The notes beneath the pieces were generated by a model. It saw only the letters and a program-made list of their open reading frames with translations. It was not told the origin of the DNA and made no database searches. Shown here piece after piece: positions 9,292 through 18,309 of a stretch of 55,541 nucleotides of DNA. Position 1 is the first letter of the stretch, and each line of letters opens with the position of its first letter. Made by a program: the position numbers and the translations under genes. The stretch comes from JBBQZU01 sp038207425 (GTDB lineage Bacteria; Bacteroidota; Bacteroidia; Flavobacteriales_D; Cryomorphaceae), in contig JBBQZU010000022.1 in the NCBI GenBank assembly GCA_038207425.1, positions 1-55,541 on the forward strand, given 5' to 3'.

Positions 9292-9964
9292 TTTCCCGGG
9301 CCCAGCCCAGCGCTACATCAAGTTGCTCGCTTTCTGAAAGGTGTGAATTGTCAAGCACCAAAGCTTGAGCTACCTGTATAAGTGGATTCTCTTCGCGGGT
9401 AGTGTCGATCCTGTCGCGCTCCAAAAGATTTACGCGCACATCTTCGATACTGATTCTTGATCCTTTTGCATGAAGTTCGTTATATCTGCGTTGGGCTCTG
9501 ATTTCAGGTTGGGCGGTCATAAATATCTTCAATTCGGCATCAGGAAGTACAGCACTTCCAATATCGCGACCATCCATGACCACTCCACCTTTTATAGCAG
9601 TTTTTTGCTGCATAATGCGCAGCTTACGGCGTACTTCGGCCACTTTGCTTACAAGGCTCACAAGATTTGATACTTCCATTGATCTTATTTCACCTTCTAC
9701 TTCGGCTCCGTTTAGCCTGATGGTGTTTATGCCGTTATTGTTTACAAAGTCAATATCTATTTCGTCAAGTGTCTCTTTGAGCGCTTCAATATCTACTTTG
9801 CCTACTTGTGCTATACCGGCATTCATAGCATAGAGCGTTACAGCCCTGTACATCGCACCGGAGTCAAGATAATTATAGTGCAGTTTTTTGGCAAGCGCTT
9901 TAGCCAGGGTGCTCTTGCCACAGGAGGAGTAGCCATCAATGGCGATATTGATCTTCTTCTTCAC
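9278..9964 (-). CDS. cmk: Cytidylate kinase
   Basis: A 228-residue (d)CMP kinase that makes CDP from CMP and ATP. The P-loop GYSSCGKST is at residues 11-19 and is followed by the typical LDSGAMYRAVT segment that binds the nucleotide. DGRDIGSAVLPDA and the arginine-rich lid (RAQRRYNE) complete the family signature. It starts with GTG at 9964 (MKKKINIAIDG). It lies 46 bp downstream of porQ and probably shares its transcript. Confidence 0.95.
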   Translation of the reverse strand: MKKKINIAIDGYSSCGKSTLAKALAKKLHYNYLDSGAMYRAVTLYAMNAGIAQVGKVDIEALKETLDEIDIDFVNNNGINTIRLNGAEVEGEIRSMEVSNLVSLVSKVAEVRRKLRIMQQKTAIKGGVVMDGRDIGSAVLPDAELKIFMTAQPEIRAQRRYNELHAKGSRISIEDVRVNLLERDRIDTTREENPLIQVAQALVLDNSHLSESEQLDVALGWAREIIEA

Positions 9965-10009
9965 AGGTTGCGAAGATAAACTGAATGAACAGGTGTGGAA
10001 TACCTCTAG

Positions 10010-11047
10010 CTAAGATTTTTTGAAATCGTCGAACTTAACGCTGACATTAAAATGGTTACTCACACCTGCGAGACTATATGCTGCGCGGGCGTAGCTCAGG
10101 TGAAATTTAGATACTCTAAAACCGAATCCCCAGGTAATGCCAGCGCTACCGGGGCGTTCTTCAATTTTAAGCTGCTGCCGTCTGTTGTAGTTGTATCCTA
10201 TGCGCACATGCAAATTTTCGGTGAGTAGAATTTCTGCATTCGCGACCAGATGACGGGCGAGATTTTCGCCAAAGCCGCCTTTATTTGCCCGCGTTTCTTC
10301 TCCTGTAAGCGGGTCTACTACTACCTCGTCATTGCTTTCAGGAGTCAGGTCCCATGTTTGAAGATTTTCGCCTATAAGCGAAAAGCGAATGGGCGCTTTG
10401 TCGAGTTTTTTGGAAATACCTGCTTGAATTTCGAAAGGAACATTCTCTTCTACACCCGGGCGGTAGCTGCTTAGTGGCCTTCCTATGTTTTTTAGCATAA
10501 AAGTGGCTGTAAAGTATTGCTCCTTGTTGTGATAGGTTCCTGCTGCATCAACTGCCAGCGCGCTCGCTTTGTACTCGGCAAGCTGACTGAAGATATACTT
10601 AACATTGGCACCGATACTGAATTTCTCATTTAGTTGTCTGGCAATTCCGCTCTGGAATATATATTCGCCTGCGTTAAATGAACCTATGTTGCTACCGGCT
10701 ACGTCAGTCATATTGAAATCTCCATAACCAATACTCTGAATGGCAAAACTCAATGTACCCAGTTTTCTAAAATGATGCGCATAGCCCGCATGTGAAATAT
10801 TTGCTTCTCCAAAAAAGCGTGTGTAGCCGAACACGATCTGTTTCGAAGCGGTGGAGTCGAGCAATGAAGGTGTGATGAGACCCAAATTCAAGTCACCATC
10901 TTTTACTGCAATTGCGCTGCCACCGAGTGCAGCTATCCGAGCAGGCGATATGGTTTGCAATACCTGAAAGCTGCTTGTACCACCTGTTTGGGCTGCAACA
11001 TTTGCCGAAAGCAAAAACAGAACTAAATAGGGTAGAGGATTTCTCAT
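10010..11047 (-). CDS. porQ: Type IX secretion system protein PorQ
   Basis: A 345-residue outer-membrane beta-barrel protein of the PorV/PorQ group. PorQ works with the T9SS in handling cargo at the cell surface. The signal peptide (PYLVLFLLSANVAAQ) is followed by the family's N-terminal motif around FQVLQTISPARIAALGGSAI, then alternating amphipathic strands to the C-terminus. The start is placed at ATG 11047 (MRNPLPYL): the upstream ATG at 11077 would put a charged 10-residue prefix before the signal and lies upstream of a possible -7 box (TATCTTCG, 11064-11071). The gene precedes cmk. PorQ matches the T9SS cargo genes elsewhere in the window. Confidence 0.85.
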   Translation of the reverse strand: MRNPLPYLVLFLLSANVAAQTGGTSSFQVLQTISPARIAALGGSAIAVKDGDLNLGLITPSLLDSTASKQIVFGYTRFFGEANISHAGYAHHFRKLGTLSFAIQSIGYGDFNMTDVAGSNIGSFNAGEYIFQSGIARQLNEKFSIGANVKYIFSQLAEYKASALAVDAAGTYHNKEQYFTATFMLKNIGRPLSSYRPGVEENVPFEIQAGISKKLDKAPIRFSLIGENLQTWDLTPESNDEVVVDPLTGEETRANKGGFGENLARHLVANAEILLTENLHVRIGYNYNRRQQLKIEERPGSAGITWGFGFRVSKFHLSYARAAYSLAGVSNHFNVSVKFDDFKKS

Positions 11048-11117
11048 CAGTATTCTTTCGAAAACGAAGATAGGCATTTGATATTGCCTCGATACTCTAC
11101 CGATTGATGTTATGTGT

Positions 11118-13559
11118 TCAAGCCACCTTTAGTGGTTGCTCTACCTTTTGGTTGGTCAGGGCTTTTTGTACCACTTCGATCATTTCATTTACATAATGAA
11201 AGGTAAGACCTTCAATGTATTTCGGGTTGATCTCGTTAATGTCCTTTTCATTCTTCGATGAAAGAATTATTTCCCTGATATTGGCTCTTTTGGCAGCGAG
11301 TATTTTTTCTTTGATTCCTCCTACAGGGAGCACTTTTCCGCGAAGTGTAATTTCGCCGGTCATCGCCAAATACTTCTTCACCTTGCGCTGTGTAAATGCC
11401 GAAGCAAGCGCTGTGAGTATCGTAATTCCTGCCGATGGGCCATCTTTTGGGGTAGCTCCTTCGGGCACGTGAATATGCACATTCCACTTATCAAAGACTT
11501 CCTGATCGAGACCAATCAATTCGCTATGGGCTTTAAGGTATTCGAGCGCAATCATTGCCGATTCTTTCATTACATCGCCAAGATTTCCTGTGAGGGTAAG
11601 TTTGCCCTTGCCTTTGGTAAGCGAAGTTTCTATGAAGAGTATGTCACCTCCTACGGGCGTCCAGGCAAGACCGGTTACCACGCCGGCAGCATCATTGTTC
11701 TGGTATTTGTCCTTTGCGTGCGCCGGGCCGAGTACTTTGAGCAATTCATTCTTTTCAATATTGGCTTGCCAAGTTTCGTCCATGGCAATCTGCTTGGCGC
11801 GGTTGCGCACAAGTTTTGATATTTTTTTTTCGAGTCCGCGAACACCGCTTTCGTTGGTGTATTCTTCAACAATTTGCTCAAGGATCGCCTTGCCGATTTT
11901 AATCTGCTCTTTGCTCACGCCATTTTCTTCAAGCTGCTTTGGCAGCAGATGTCGACGGGCTATTTCAATTTTTTCTTCTACAGTATAGCCGTTCACTTCA
12001 ATAACTTCCATGCGGTCGCGCAAGGCAGGGTGAATGGTGCTGAGCGAGTTTGCCGTAGCTATGAACATCACATTGGAAAGGTCGAAATCGAGCTCTACGT
12101 AGTTGTCATAGAAAGTGCTGTTTTGCTCCGGGTCGAGTACTTCGAGCATGGCCGATGAAGGGTCGCCGTGGGAGTCTCTGCTCAGCTTGTCAATTTCATC
12201 CAGAATAAATACAGGGTTGGATGTCCCTATTTTGCGAATGTTTTGAATGATGCGGCCTGGCATGGCACCAATATAGGTTTTGCGGTGGCCGCGTATTTCT
12301 GCTTCATCGCGCATGCCGCCCAATGACATTCGGGCGTATTTGCGGCCAAGTGCTTCAGCCACCGACTTGCCTAGTGAAGTCTTACCTACGCCGGGGGGGC
12401 CGTACAGGCAAATAATCGGCGATTTCATATTGCCTTTCAGCTTGAGTACTGCAAGGTGCTCGATGATTCGCTCCTTAACTTTTTCAAGGCCGTAGTGGTC
12501 GCGGTCGAGAATGCGCTGAGCGCGTGGCAGGTCAAATTTATCTTTTGAAAATTCGTTCCACGGAAGGTCCAGGAGCAACTCAGCGTAGTTGAGCTGTACT
12601 GAGTAGTCTGCCCCTTGAGGATTCATGCGCTCTAATCGTTCGAGCTCTTTACCGAAAGCTTTGGCGGTTTTCTCATTCCACTTTTTCTTGGCAGCGCGCA
12701 TTCGCAGGTCGGCTATTAGCTCTTCCTGCGGGTTGCCGCCGAGTTCTTCCTGTATGGTTTTCATCTGCTGATGCAGGAAGTATTCACGCTGTTGTTGATC
12801 TATATCTGTGCGAACTTTTGACTGAATATCGTTTTTTAGTTCTAGCAATTGCAATTCCTTGTGCATGTATTGAAGCACCATTTCTGCGCGTTTTCGCAAA
12901 TCGGCGGTTTCGAGCAGGGTTTGTTTATCGCTCACTTCAGCGTTCATATTGCTCGAAATGAAATTTATCAAAAAGCTGTGGCTCTCGATATTTTTTATTG
13001 CAAAAGCTGCTTCGCTGGGTATGTTTGGCGAGTGATGTATAATTTGAAGCGCCAGATCTTTCAGTGAGTCAACAAGTGCGTGAAATTCTTTGATTTTGGT
13101 AGTTGGTTTGATTTCGGCAAACTCTTTCACCCGGGCTTTCATATAAGGCTCGTTGCTCAGTAATTCGAGCATTTCGAATCGTTTCTGGCCCTGAATGATT
13201 ACTGTGGTGCTGCCATCGGGCATTTTAAGCAATCTGATTATGCGAGCGACCGTGCCTATACGGTTCAGATCGTCGAAGTCAGGGTTTTCTATGCTTTGTT
13301 CTTTTTGGCTGATTACCCCAACAGTGCGTTGGGCTTTATAGGCATCCTGCACCAGTTTTATACTCTTGTCGCGGCCTACCGTTATAGGCAGCACCACACC
13401 CGGGAAAAGGACAGTATTTCTGATAGGAAGAATTGGAAGTTCAAGCGGGGTTTCCTCCTTATTCATTGCGTCTTCATCTTCGCTTGTTATGAGCGGGATG
13501 AATTCTGTATTGGTATCTATCATGTCGGTAAGTCCAATATTTTCAAACATGTGTTTCAT
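11118..13559 (-). CDS. lon: ATP-dependent Lon protease
   Basis: A LonA-type protease of about 813 residues that degrades damaged and regulatory proteins. It has the N-terminal substrate-binding domain beginning ELPILPIRNTVLFPG, a coiled-coil region, an AAA+ module with Walker A GPPGVGKTSLGK and Walker B VFILDEIDK, and a C-terminal peptidase domain with the catalytic serine in DGPSAGIT and lysine in GGIKEKILAAKR. ATG at 13559 (MKHMFENIGL) is preferred over the GTG at 13583; ATG 13550 is also possible. It lies upstream of porQ and cmk in the same direction with a 70-bp gap, so partial co-transcription is possible. Confidence 0.96.
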   Translation of the reverse strand: MKHMFENIGLTDMIDTNTEFIPLITSEDEDAMNKEETPLELPILPIRNTVLFPGVVLPITVGRDKSIKLVQDAYKAQRTVGVISQKEQSIENPDFDDLNRIGTVARIIRLLKMPDGSTTVIIQGQKRFEMLELLSNEPYMKARVKEFAEIKPTTKIKEFHALVDSLKDLALQIIHHSPNIPSEAAFAIKNIESHSFLINFISSNMNAEVSDKQTLLETADLRKRAEMVLQYMHKELQLLELKNDIQSKVRTDIDQQQREYFLHQQMKTIQEELGGNPQEELIADLRMRAAKKKWNEKTAKAFGKELERLERMNPQGADYSVQLNYAELLLDLPWNEFSKDKFDLPRAQRILDRDHYGLEKVKERIIEHLAVLKLKGNMKSPIICLYGPPGVGKTSLGKSVAEALGRKYARMSLGGMRDEAEIRGHRKTYIGAMPGRIIQNIRKIGTSNPVFILDEIDKLSRDSHGDPSSAMLEVLDPEQNSTFYDNYVELDFDLSNVMFIATANSLSTIHPALRDRMEVIEVNGYTVEEKIEIARRHLLPKQLEENGVSKEQIKIGKAILEQIVEEYTNESGVRGLEKKISKLVRNRAKQIAMDETWQANIEKNELLKVLGPAHAKDKYQNNDAAGVVTGLAWTPVGGDILFIETSLTKGKGKLTLTGNLGDVMKESAMIALEYLKAHSELIGLDQEVFDKWNVHIHVPEGATPKDGPSAGITILTALASAFTQRKVKKYLAMTGEITLRGKVLPVGGIKEKILAAKRANIREIILSSKNEKDINEINPKYIEGLTFHYVNEMIEVVQKALTNQKVEQPLKVA

Positions 13560-13650
13560 ACTCTTCGTTGTTCTATGCGCCACAATGGCAGTCTGTATCA
13601 GAAAATAGGGTGCGCGCCCCTAGTGGTCAATCTGCGTGCCAAAGCATTTT

Positions 13651-14856
13651 TCATTTTCTTAGGTGTCTATCGTGTTCGTAAATAAATCTGAACACTTCTT
13701 CGTCATCTTTGGTGACTGCCACATCGCGCCTTTGCATCATTGCTTTTGCGGCTTCAAAAGCCTTTTCGATTTTGAAGGTTTCGAAGCCCGATGCAGTGCC
13801 CCACGAAAATGAAGGAATAAATTTTGGCGGAAAGCCGCCGTCAAAAAGGTTAGCACAGGCACCCATTACGGTACCGGTATTGAACATGGTATTGATACCT
13901 GCCTTCGAATGGTCGCCCATAATAAGTCCGTGAAAAAGCCTTCCGGTTGCTTCATAAGCTTCTGAGGCGTAGTTCCACACACTTACTTCGCCATAATTAT
14001 TCTTAAGGTTTGATGTATTTGTATCGGCGCCCAGGTTGCACCATGAACCAATTACCGAGTTACCCAGAAAACCGTCGTGGCCTTTATTGGAATAGGGGTG
14101 CATCACCACATTATTCAGTTCGCCGCCCACCCTGCAATAAGGCGCTATGGTAGTGGCACCGTATACTTTAGCGCCCATCTTCACTACGCTGTGGGCTCCA
14201 AGTGCAAAGGGGCCTCGAATCATTGCGCCTTCCATAATTTCAGCGCCTTCACCAATGTAGATAGGGCCTGTTGTAGTATTTAGCACGCAGTGGTTCAACA
14301 CTGCGTTTTTCCCTACATAGATTGCATCACCTTTTAGCAATACGCCAGCGGGTAGTTGGGCAGAACGAAATCCTTTGGTAAGCTCATTAAAGTCATTCCG
14401 TAATACCGTGTCATTCTCTGCAAAAATGTCTGAAAGTTTGTTTATGAAAGTCAGGTGTTCATTGAAATAGGCTTCTTCCTTTTGGAAATGCGTGAATGAT
14501 ACAGGTTCACCGGCTGCTACCTTTTGGTAAATGACGTCGGCATCGGTTGCGGCGCAATGTGCAGCTACAAATTGCCCCTTGCAGGTAAGTACCTTGCCTT
14601 CCGGCAAAAGGCGGATGGCTTCGGCCAAGGCTTCTGTTGGGATAACTGAACTATTAATCAGGGTTTGCTGCGGTTGCGATTCGATTGGGTGAATATTTCT
14701 GAGATGGGCCGCAGTGCATAAGGTAACATTTTGACGCAAGTGTCTCGTCCATTTATCAGAGATGGTATCTATGCCAATATACATATGCGATGCCGGCCGG
14801 GTGAAGGTAATGGGTAAAAGCTGTTTCCAGAAGGTATCAACGAGCACGTATTTCAT
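13651..14856 (-). CDS. GlmU-like sugar-1-phosphate nucleotidylyltransferase/acetyltransferase
   Basis: A 401-residue protein of the alternative GlmU family found in Bacteroidota, thought to make UDP-GlcNAc by acting as glucosamine-1-P acetyltransferase and GlcNAc-1-P uridylyltransferase. The N-terminus reads MKYVLVDTFWKQLLPITFTR, in place of the classical LAAGxGTRM loop. The C-terminal half is a left-handed beta-helix of hexapeptide repeats (IYIGEGAEIMEGAMIRGP and further copies). The last residues form a charged tail. It sits between rpmE2 and lon on the same strand. The family assignment is by recognition of the sequence; activity on these exact substrates is inferred. Confidence 0.8.
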   Translation of the reverse strand: MKYVLVDTFWKQLLPITFTRPASHMYIGIDTISDKWTRHLRQNVTLCTAAHLRNIHPIESQPQQTLINSSVIPTEALAEAIRLLPEGKVLTCKGQFVAAHCAATDADVIYQKVAAGEPVSFTHFQKEEAYFNEHLTFINKLSDIFAENDTVLRNDFNELTKGFRSAQLPAGVLLKGDAIYVGKNAVLNHCVLNTTTGPIYIGEGAEIMEGAMIRGPFALGAHSVVKMGAKVYGATTIAPYCRVGGELNNVVMHPYSNKGHDGFLGNSVIGSWCNLGADTNTSNLKNNYGEVSVWNYASEAYEATGRLFHGLIMGDHSKAGINTMFNTGTVMGACANLFDGGFPPKFIPSFSWGTASGFETFKIEKAFEAAKAMMQRRDVAVTKDDEEVFRFIYEHDRHLRK

Positions 14857-14872
14857 GCCGAAATGTAGGCAA

Positions 14873-14904
14873 TAAAAAAGCCCATCCGTGATCAGAAGGG
14901 CTTT
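14873..14904 (-). terminator. Rho-independent terminator of rpmE2
   Basis: Inverted repeat AAAGCCC (14877-14883) and GGGCTTT (14898-14904) with a 14-nt loop; read leftward it runs into a T tract. It lies between rpmE2 and the GlmU-like gene, so the latter probably has its own promoter or relies on read-through. Confidence 0.8.
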
Positions 14905-14924
14905 GTTAAATACTTTTAACGAGA

Positions 14925-15182
14925 TTACTGCTTGTCGAACTTCGCGTAACGCTTGCGGAACTTGTCCACACGTCCTGCGGTATCCACAAATTGCATTTTG
15001 CCAGTAAAGTAAGGGTGTGATGTATGAGAAATCTCAAGCTTTATCAGTGGATATTCGGTGCCGTCTTCCCATACAATGGTCTCACTGCTTGCAGCAGCGG
15101 AGCGACATACAAAGGTATATTCGTTGGACATGTCTTTGAATACAACAAGTCGGTAGTTCTCAGGATGAATATTTTTTCTCAT
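14925..15182 (-). CDS. rpmE2: 50S ribosomal protein L31 type B
   Basis: An 85-residue L31 of the type B (C-minus) class. It lacks the CxxC zinc-binding pairs of type A L31; only one cysteine is present. It begins MRKNIHPENYRLVVFKDMS and contains the conserved SHPYFTGKMQFVDTAGRVDKF segment before the basic C-terminus. A perfect -7 box lies about 25 bp upstream and a terminator follows 20 bp after the stop codon. Type B L31 is usually the zinc-independent form. Confidence 0.95.
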   Translation of the reverse strand: MRKNIHPENYRLVVFKDMSNEYTFVCRSAAASSETIVWEDGTEYPLIKLEISHTSHPYFTGKMQFVDTAGRVDKFRKRYAKFDKQ

Positions 15183-15206
15183 GACCTAAATTCATTTATT
15201 GGGCTG

Positions 15207-15214
15207 CAAATGTA
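15207..15214 (-). promoter_or_regulatory. -7 promoter element of rpmE2
   Basis: TACATTTG on the minus strand matches the TAnnTTTG consensus exactly, leaving a leader of roughly 20 nt before the ATG at 15182. Confidence 0.7.
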
Positions 15215-15288
15215 CAGTTTTGTTTTGATTGACGAAATACATCGGTAAAAAATGTAATATTTGTCGCAAATTTCTGTTAAGGTACATC

Positions 15289-16791
15289 GTGAATCGGTTT
15301 CTGCTGCGTGCTATTAAATATTCTTCTTTCGCTCTGTTGCTTCTTTTCGTAGCGCTTACCGGCTGCCGCGACCGCGATTTCAATGAGTCGCCCGATTTCA
15401 GGCTGGCGTTTAGTACCGACTCAGTGGTATTCGACACCGTGTTCACGACCATAGGCAGCGCCACCCGCGCACTCAAAGTATACAACCGCGACAAGTCGCC
15501 GGTGCGCATTTCGCAAATAAGTCTTGTAAACGATCCAGGTAATTCCTATCGAATCAATGTTGACGGTCTTTCAGGAGCATCCTTCAGCGATCTGGAGATT
15601 TTGGGCAATGACAGCATGTTCATTTTTATAGAAGTTACGGTCAATCCAAACTCGAACGAACTTTACCCATTTGTTGATGGCGCAATCCAGTTCACTACCA
15701 ATGGCCAGCAACAAGAAGTAAAGCTGGTGGCCTGGGGCTGGGATGCTATATTCTACTATCCCACGCAATTTCCTACCAACGGCTTGCCCGATTATACACT
15801 TATTGATAATAATAACCCGAATGCTACGGTAGTTTGGACGCCCGACCGGCCCATCGTTGTGTTTGGTTATGTAGTGGTAGATTCGCTCCAAACCCTCATT
15901 GTGCAGGCCGGAACCCGCGTATTTTTTCATCAGTCATCGGGGCTTTGGGTATACCGGAATGGCAATATCCAGGTAAATGGCAGTCCTGAAGAGCCTGTAA
16001 CTTTTCAGGGCGATAGGCTCGAGCCATTTTTCGAAGAGCAACCCGGTCAATGGGATCGAATTTGGATCAACGAAGGCAGTGTGGATAATACATTCAGGAA
16101 TGTGATTATCAAAAACAATTTTATCGGCTTGCAGGTAGAGACCTTACCATTTCAATACAATATAGACGCACCAACATCGGCCAATAGGCTTGTGCTTGAG
16201 AATGTGGTGATAAGAAACACATCCATCTCATCAATTTTAAGCAAGAACTATAGAATAAGTGCCGTAAATTTACTTGCCAGCAATGCTGGGCAGTATATTC
16301 TGGAGGGGAAAGGAGGAGGTGAGTATCGCTTTGACCATTGCACCTTTGCCAATAACTGGAATTTGAGCATCAGGCAAACTCCTTCTCTTTTTCTTACTAA
16401 TCTTGTGCAGGTAGGTCCAACCACTGTGCAAGTGAGGCCCGTGGTAAATAGCCGTTTCAGAAATTGTATCATTTACGGCAATGGAATCAATGAGTTTGGG
16501 CTTGATATGGATACTCAGGTTCCTGTTGATCTAACCTTTACGTACTGCCTACTTCGCTCGGAACCTGAGATTATTCAGGCCATTCAGGATCAATACTTAT
16601 CAGGTATGATCTATGTGAACGACACGCCCGGATTTCAAAATTTTACTGGGGGCGATTTCCGCTTGCGCGAAGATGCTTTTGTGCGCGGTAAGGGAACAAA
16701 TACAGGAGGGGTATTGCCAGCTACCGACCTTATAAGTTTTCCATATGCCAACCCCAGGCCGCTCGGTAGCCTTGAATTTCAGCCGGAGTAA
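15289..16791 (+). CDS. Lipoprotein with probable beta-helix fold, function unknown
   Basis: A predicted lipoprotein of about 500 residues. The proposed GTG start at 15289 gives a signal peptide (NRFLLRAIKYSSFALLLLF) that ends in lipobox ALTGC. An ATG at 15229 would add 20 residues in front and is the alternative. The mature part begins with a beta-sandwich-like segment (RALKVYNRDKSPVRISQISL, reminiscent of Ig-like folds that mediate attachment). It continues with short repeated strands of the form VIIKNNFIGLQ and FRNCIIYGNG, as in right-handed parallel beta-helices. No catalytic residues stand out. The gene is conserved-looking but unnamed; it stands alone between rpmE2 and the convergent acyl-CoA reductase gene, ending 3 bp from it. 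Confidence 0.75.
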   Translation: MNRFLLRAIKYSSFALLLLFVALTGCRDRDFNESPDFRLAFSTDSVVFDTVFTTIGSATRALKVYNRDKSPVRISQISLVNDPGNSYRINVDGLSGASFSDLEILGNDSMFIFIEVTVNPNSNELYPFVDGAIQFTTNGQQQEVKLVAWGWDAIFYYPTQFPTNGLPDYTLIDNNNPNATVVWTPDRPIVVFGYVVVDSLQTLIVQAGTRVFFHQSSGLWVYRNGNIQVNGSPEEPVTFQGDRLEPFFEEQPGQWDRIWINEGSVDNTFRNVIIKNNFIGLQVETLPFQYNIDAPTSANRLVLENVVIRNTSISSILSKNYRISAVNLLASNAGQYILEGKGGGEYRFDHCTFANNWNLSIRQTPSLFLTNLVQVGPTTVQVRPVVNSRFRNCIIYGNGINEFGLDMDTQVPVDLTFTYCLLRSEPEIIQAIQDQYLSGMIYVNDTPGFQNFTGGDFRLREDAFVRGKGTNTGGVLPATDLISFPYANPRPLGSLEFQPE

Positions 16792-16794
16792 TTC

Positions 16795-17835
16795 CTAAAG
16801 GCTCGTTAGAAAATCCATTGTATCTACTCCATCAGCATAATCCCAAAGTTCCGGCTGCTGGCTTTTACCGAATGGCACATCGTGTACTGAAACGATGCAT
16901 TGTATTTCTTCCATTCTTGAAATGAGCGCATTTCGCAGAGCGATCTCATCTTTGTACCGCTCGTAAAACACGGTTCCCACAGGGCTGGAAATGGCTTCGC
17001 TTGGTCGGAGAATCATAAAACCGTTATCGAGAATATTTTCGCGGTTCATCATCCAAAGTGCCCTGTAATAGTCATAGTTATTGGCGTACTTGTTTTGATT
17101 TACAATCGGGTGGTAGTGGTATATTGCTTCAAAAAAACGGTTGATGTCAAACGATTCATGGATGTACAACTTCGATACATTGCGGCAGCCCATGCCGAAA
17201 TATGAAAATATATCAGCACCGAGTAATTTTAACTCATCATCGGTTTCAGACCCTGCGAGTATAGCCACTGAGTTGCGGTTTTTGCGAATGATATGCGGTA
17301 TATTTCCGAAGTAATATTCAAAGTAGCGGGTAGTATTGGTGGTACCCGTCGCAATTATTGCGTCAATACCGTTCAATCGGCCATCAATCCAGGTTACGTT
17401 CATCGATGCCCCGGGGAAAGCTTCATCAAACCATTCAAATAACGCGGGTAGCAATATGGCATCTTGAGAAGCAGGTTTTACAGATACCCTGTGCCCTGCC
17501 GCGAGTGCGCAAAAAATATCGTGAAAGCCTACCATGGGTATATTTCCTGCGAGTATGAGGCCAATTACTTTTGAGTTATCTACGGGTTTGTAATCCACTT
17601 TCCATTTTGCGAAAGCTTCAGGGCGCAGCATATGGGCGAGCTCCCTGAAAGCGTTGCTTATATTTTCGGTCGTGAACCAGGGGTTTAGCAAACGAGCCTT
17701 TTCTATCTTTTCTGCAAAATTTTTCTCTCGTTCACTGTTCGGTTCTGCACCTGTAGCGAGCGCTGCAGCCCGCACGAGTATCGAATAGGTGGCATTTATT
17801 GTCTCGTTGTTAAATGGTTGGGGAGATTTTATCAT
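16795..17835 (-). CDS. LuxC-family acyl-CoA reductase
   Basis: A 346-residue protein of the LuxC family, an aldehyde-dehydrogenase relative that reduces fatty acyl-CoA (or acyl-enzyme) to aldehyde with NADPH. The N-terminal helical region is followed by VIGLILAGNIPMVGFHD (residues 90-106) and the nucleotide-binding IIATGTTNTTRYFE. The likely nucleophile is C217 in YFGMGCRNVSK. No luxD, luxE, luxA or luxB genes are nearby, so this is not a bioluminescence locus. It diverges from a ferredoxin gene around a shared palindromic promoter region, a pairing I recall from other Bacteroidota. The physiological substrate is unknown. Confidence 0.85.
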   Translation of the reverse strand: MIKSPQPFNNETINATYSILVRAAALATGAEPNSEREKNFAEKIEKARLLNPWFTTENISNAFRELAHMLRPEAFAKWKVDYKPVDNSKVIGLILAGNIPMVGFHDIFCALAAGHRVSVKPASQDAILLPALFEWFDEAFPGASMNVTWIDGRLNGIDAIIATGTTNTTRYFEYYFGNIPHIIRKNRNSVAILAGSETDDELKLLGADIFSYFGMGCRNVSKLYIHESFDINRFFEAIYHYHPIVNQNKYANNYDYYRALWMMNRENILDNGFMILRPSEAISSPVGTVFYERYKDEIALRNALISRMEEIQCIVSVHDVPFGKSQQPELWDYADGVDTMDFLTSL

Positions 17836-17871
17836 GATAAAATTTGAAACAAAAATGTAATTTAGGTGCTA

Positions 17872-17887
17872 TATATTTGCAAATCTA
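17872..17887. promoter_or_regulatory. Palindromic double -7 element for divergent luxC-type gene and ferredoxin
   Basis: TATATTTG on the plus strand (17872-17879) directly abuts TAGATTTG on the minus strand (17887-17880). Together they form a near-perfect 16-bp palindrome whose central 10 bp, ATTTGCAAAT, are exactly symmetric. Both halves match the TAnnTTTG consensus. The plus half leaves a leader of about 25 nt before the ferredoxin ATG at 17911; the minus half leaves about 38 nt before the ATG at 17835. Confidence 0.65.
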
Positions 17888-17910
17888 AATCAAAACAAGA
17901 ATCAGAAGCT

Positions 17911-18258
17911 ATGGCTATCATTATAACTGATGAGTGCATCAACTGCGGTGCCTGCGAACCTGAATGTCCAAACAACGCAATTTATGAAGGTGGCATAGAG
18001 TGGCGCATGGCCGATGGAACCGATCTGAAGGGAAGCCTCACCACACCAATGGGCAATAATTACACTGCCGAAACTGAGCAGGAGCCTAAGTCAATGGATG
18101 TTTATTATATAGTAACTGATAAATGCACTGAATGTGTAGGTTTTCATGATGAACCTCAATGTGCTGCCGTGTGCCCCGTAGATTGCTGTGTTGACGATCC
18201 CGATTTCCGCGAAAGCGAAGAGCAGCTCCTTAAGAAGAAGGAGTTTATGCACTTGTGA
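17911..18258 (+). CDS. Dicluster 4Fe-4S ferredoxin
   Basis: A 115-residue bacterial ferredoxin. Cluster-binding cysteines are C9, C12, C15 and C19 (CINCGACEPECP), and a second set at C72, C75, C84, C88 and beyond (CTECVGFHDEPQCAAVCP). The 8-residue spacer between C75 and C84 is the Allochromatium-type insertion, which usually goes with very low redox potential. The start is the ATG at 17911 because the -7 box lies at 17872-17879; an upstream ATG at 17866 would precede the promoter. It is divergent from the acyl-CoA reductase, whose electron or cofactor needs it might serve, although LuxC enzymes use NADPH; the link is inference. Confidence 0.93.
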   Translation: MAIIITDECINCGACEPECPNNAIYEGGIEWRMADGTDLKGSLTTPMGNNYTAETEQEPKSMDVYYIVTDKCTECVGFHDEPQCAAVCPVDCCVDDPDFRESEEQLLKKKEFMHL

Positions 18259-18309
18259 GCAATTATTGTTGATGCCGGTGCGTTGAACGCAAAAGTGTAC
18301 CTTCGCTAT

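Noticed and set aside
17866..17910. Upstream ATG for the ferredoxin (15 extra residues)
   Set aside because: It lies before the -7 box at 17872-17879, so it would not be in the mRNA.
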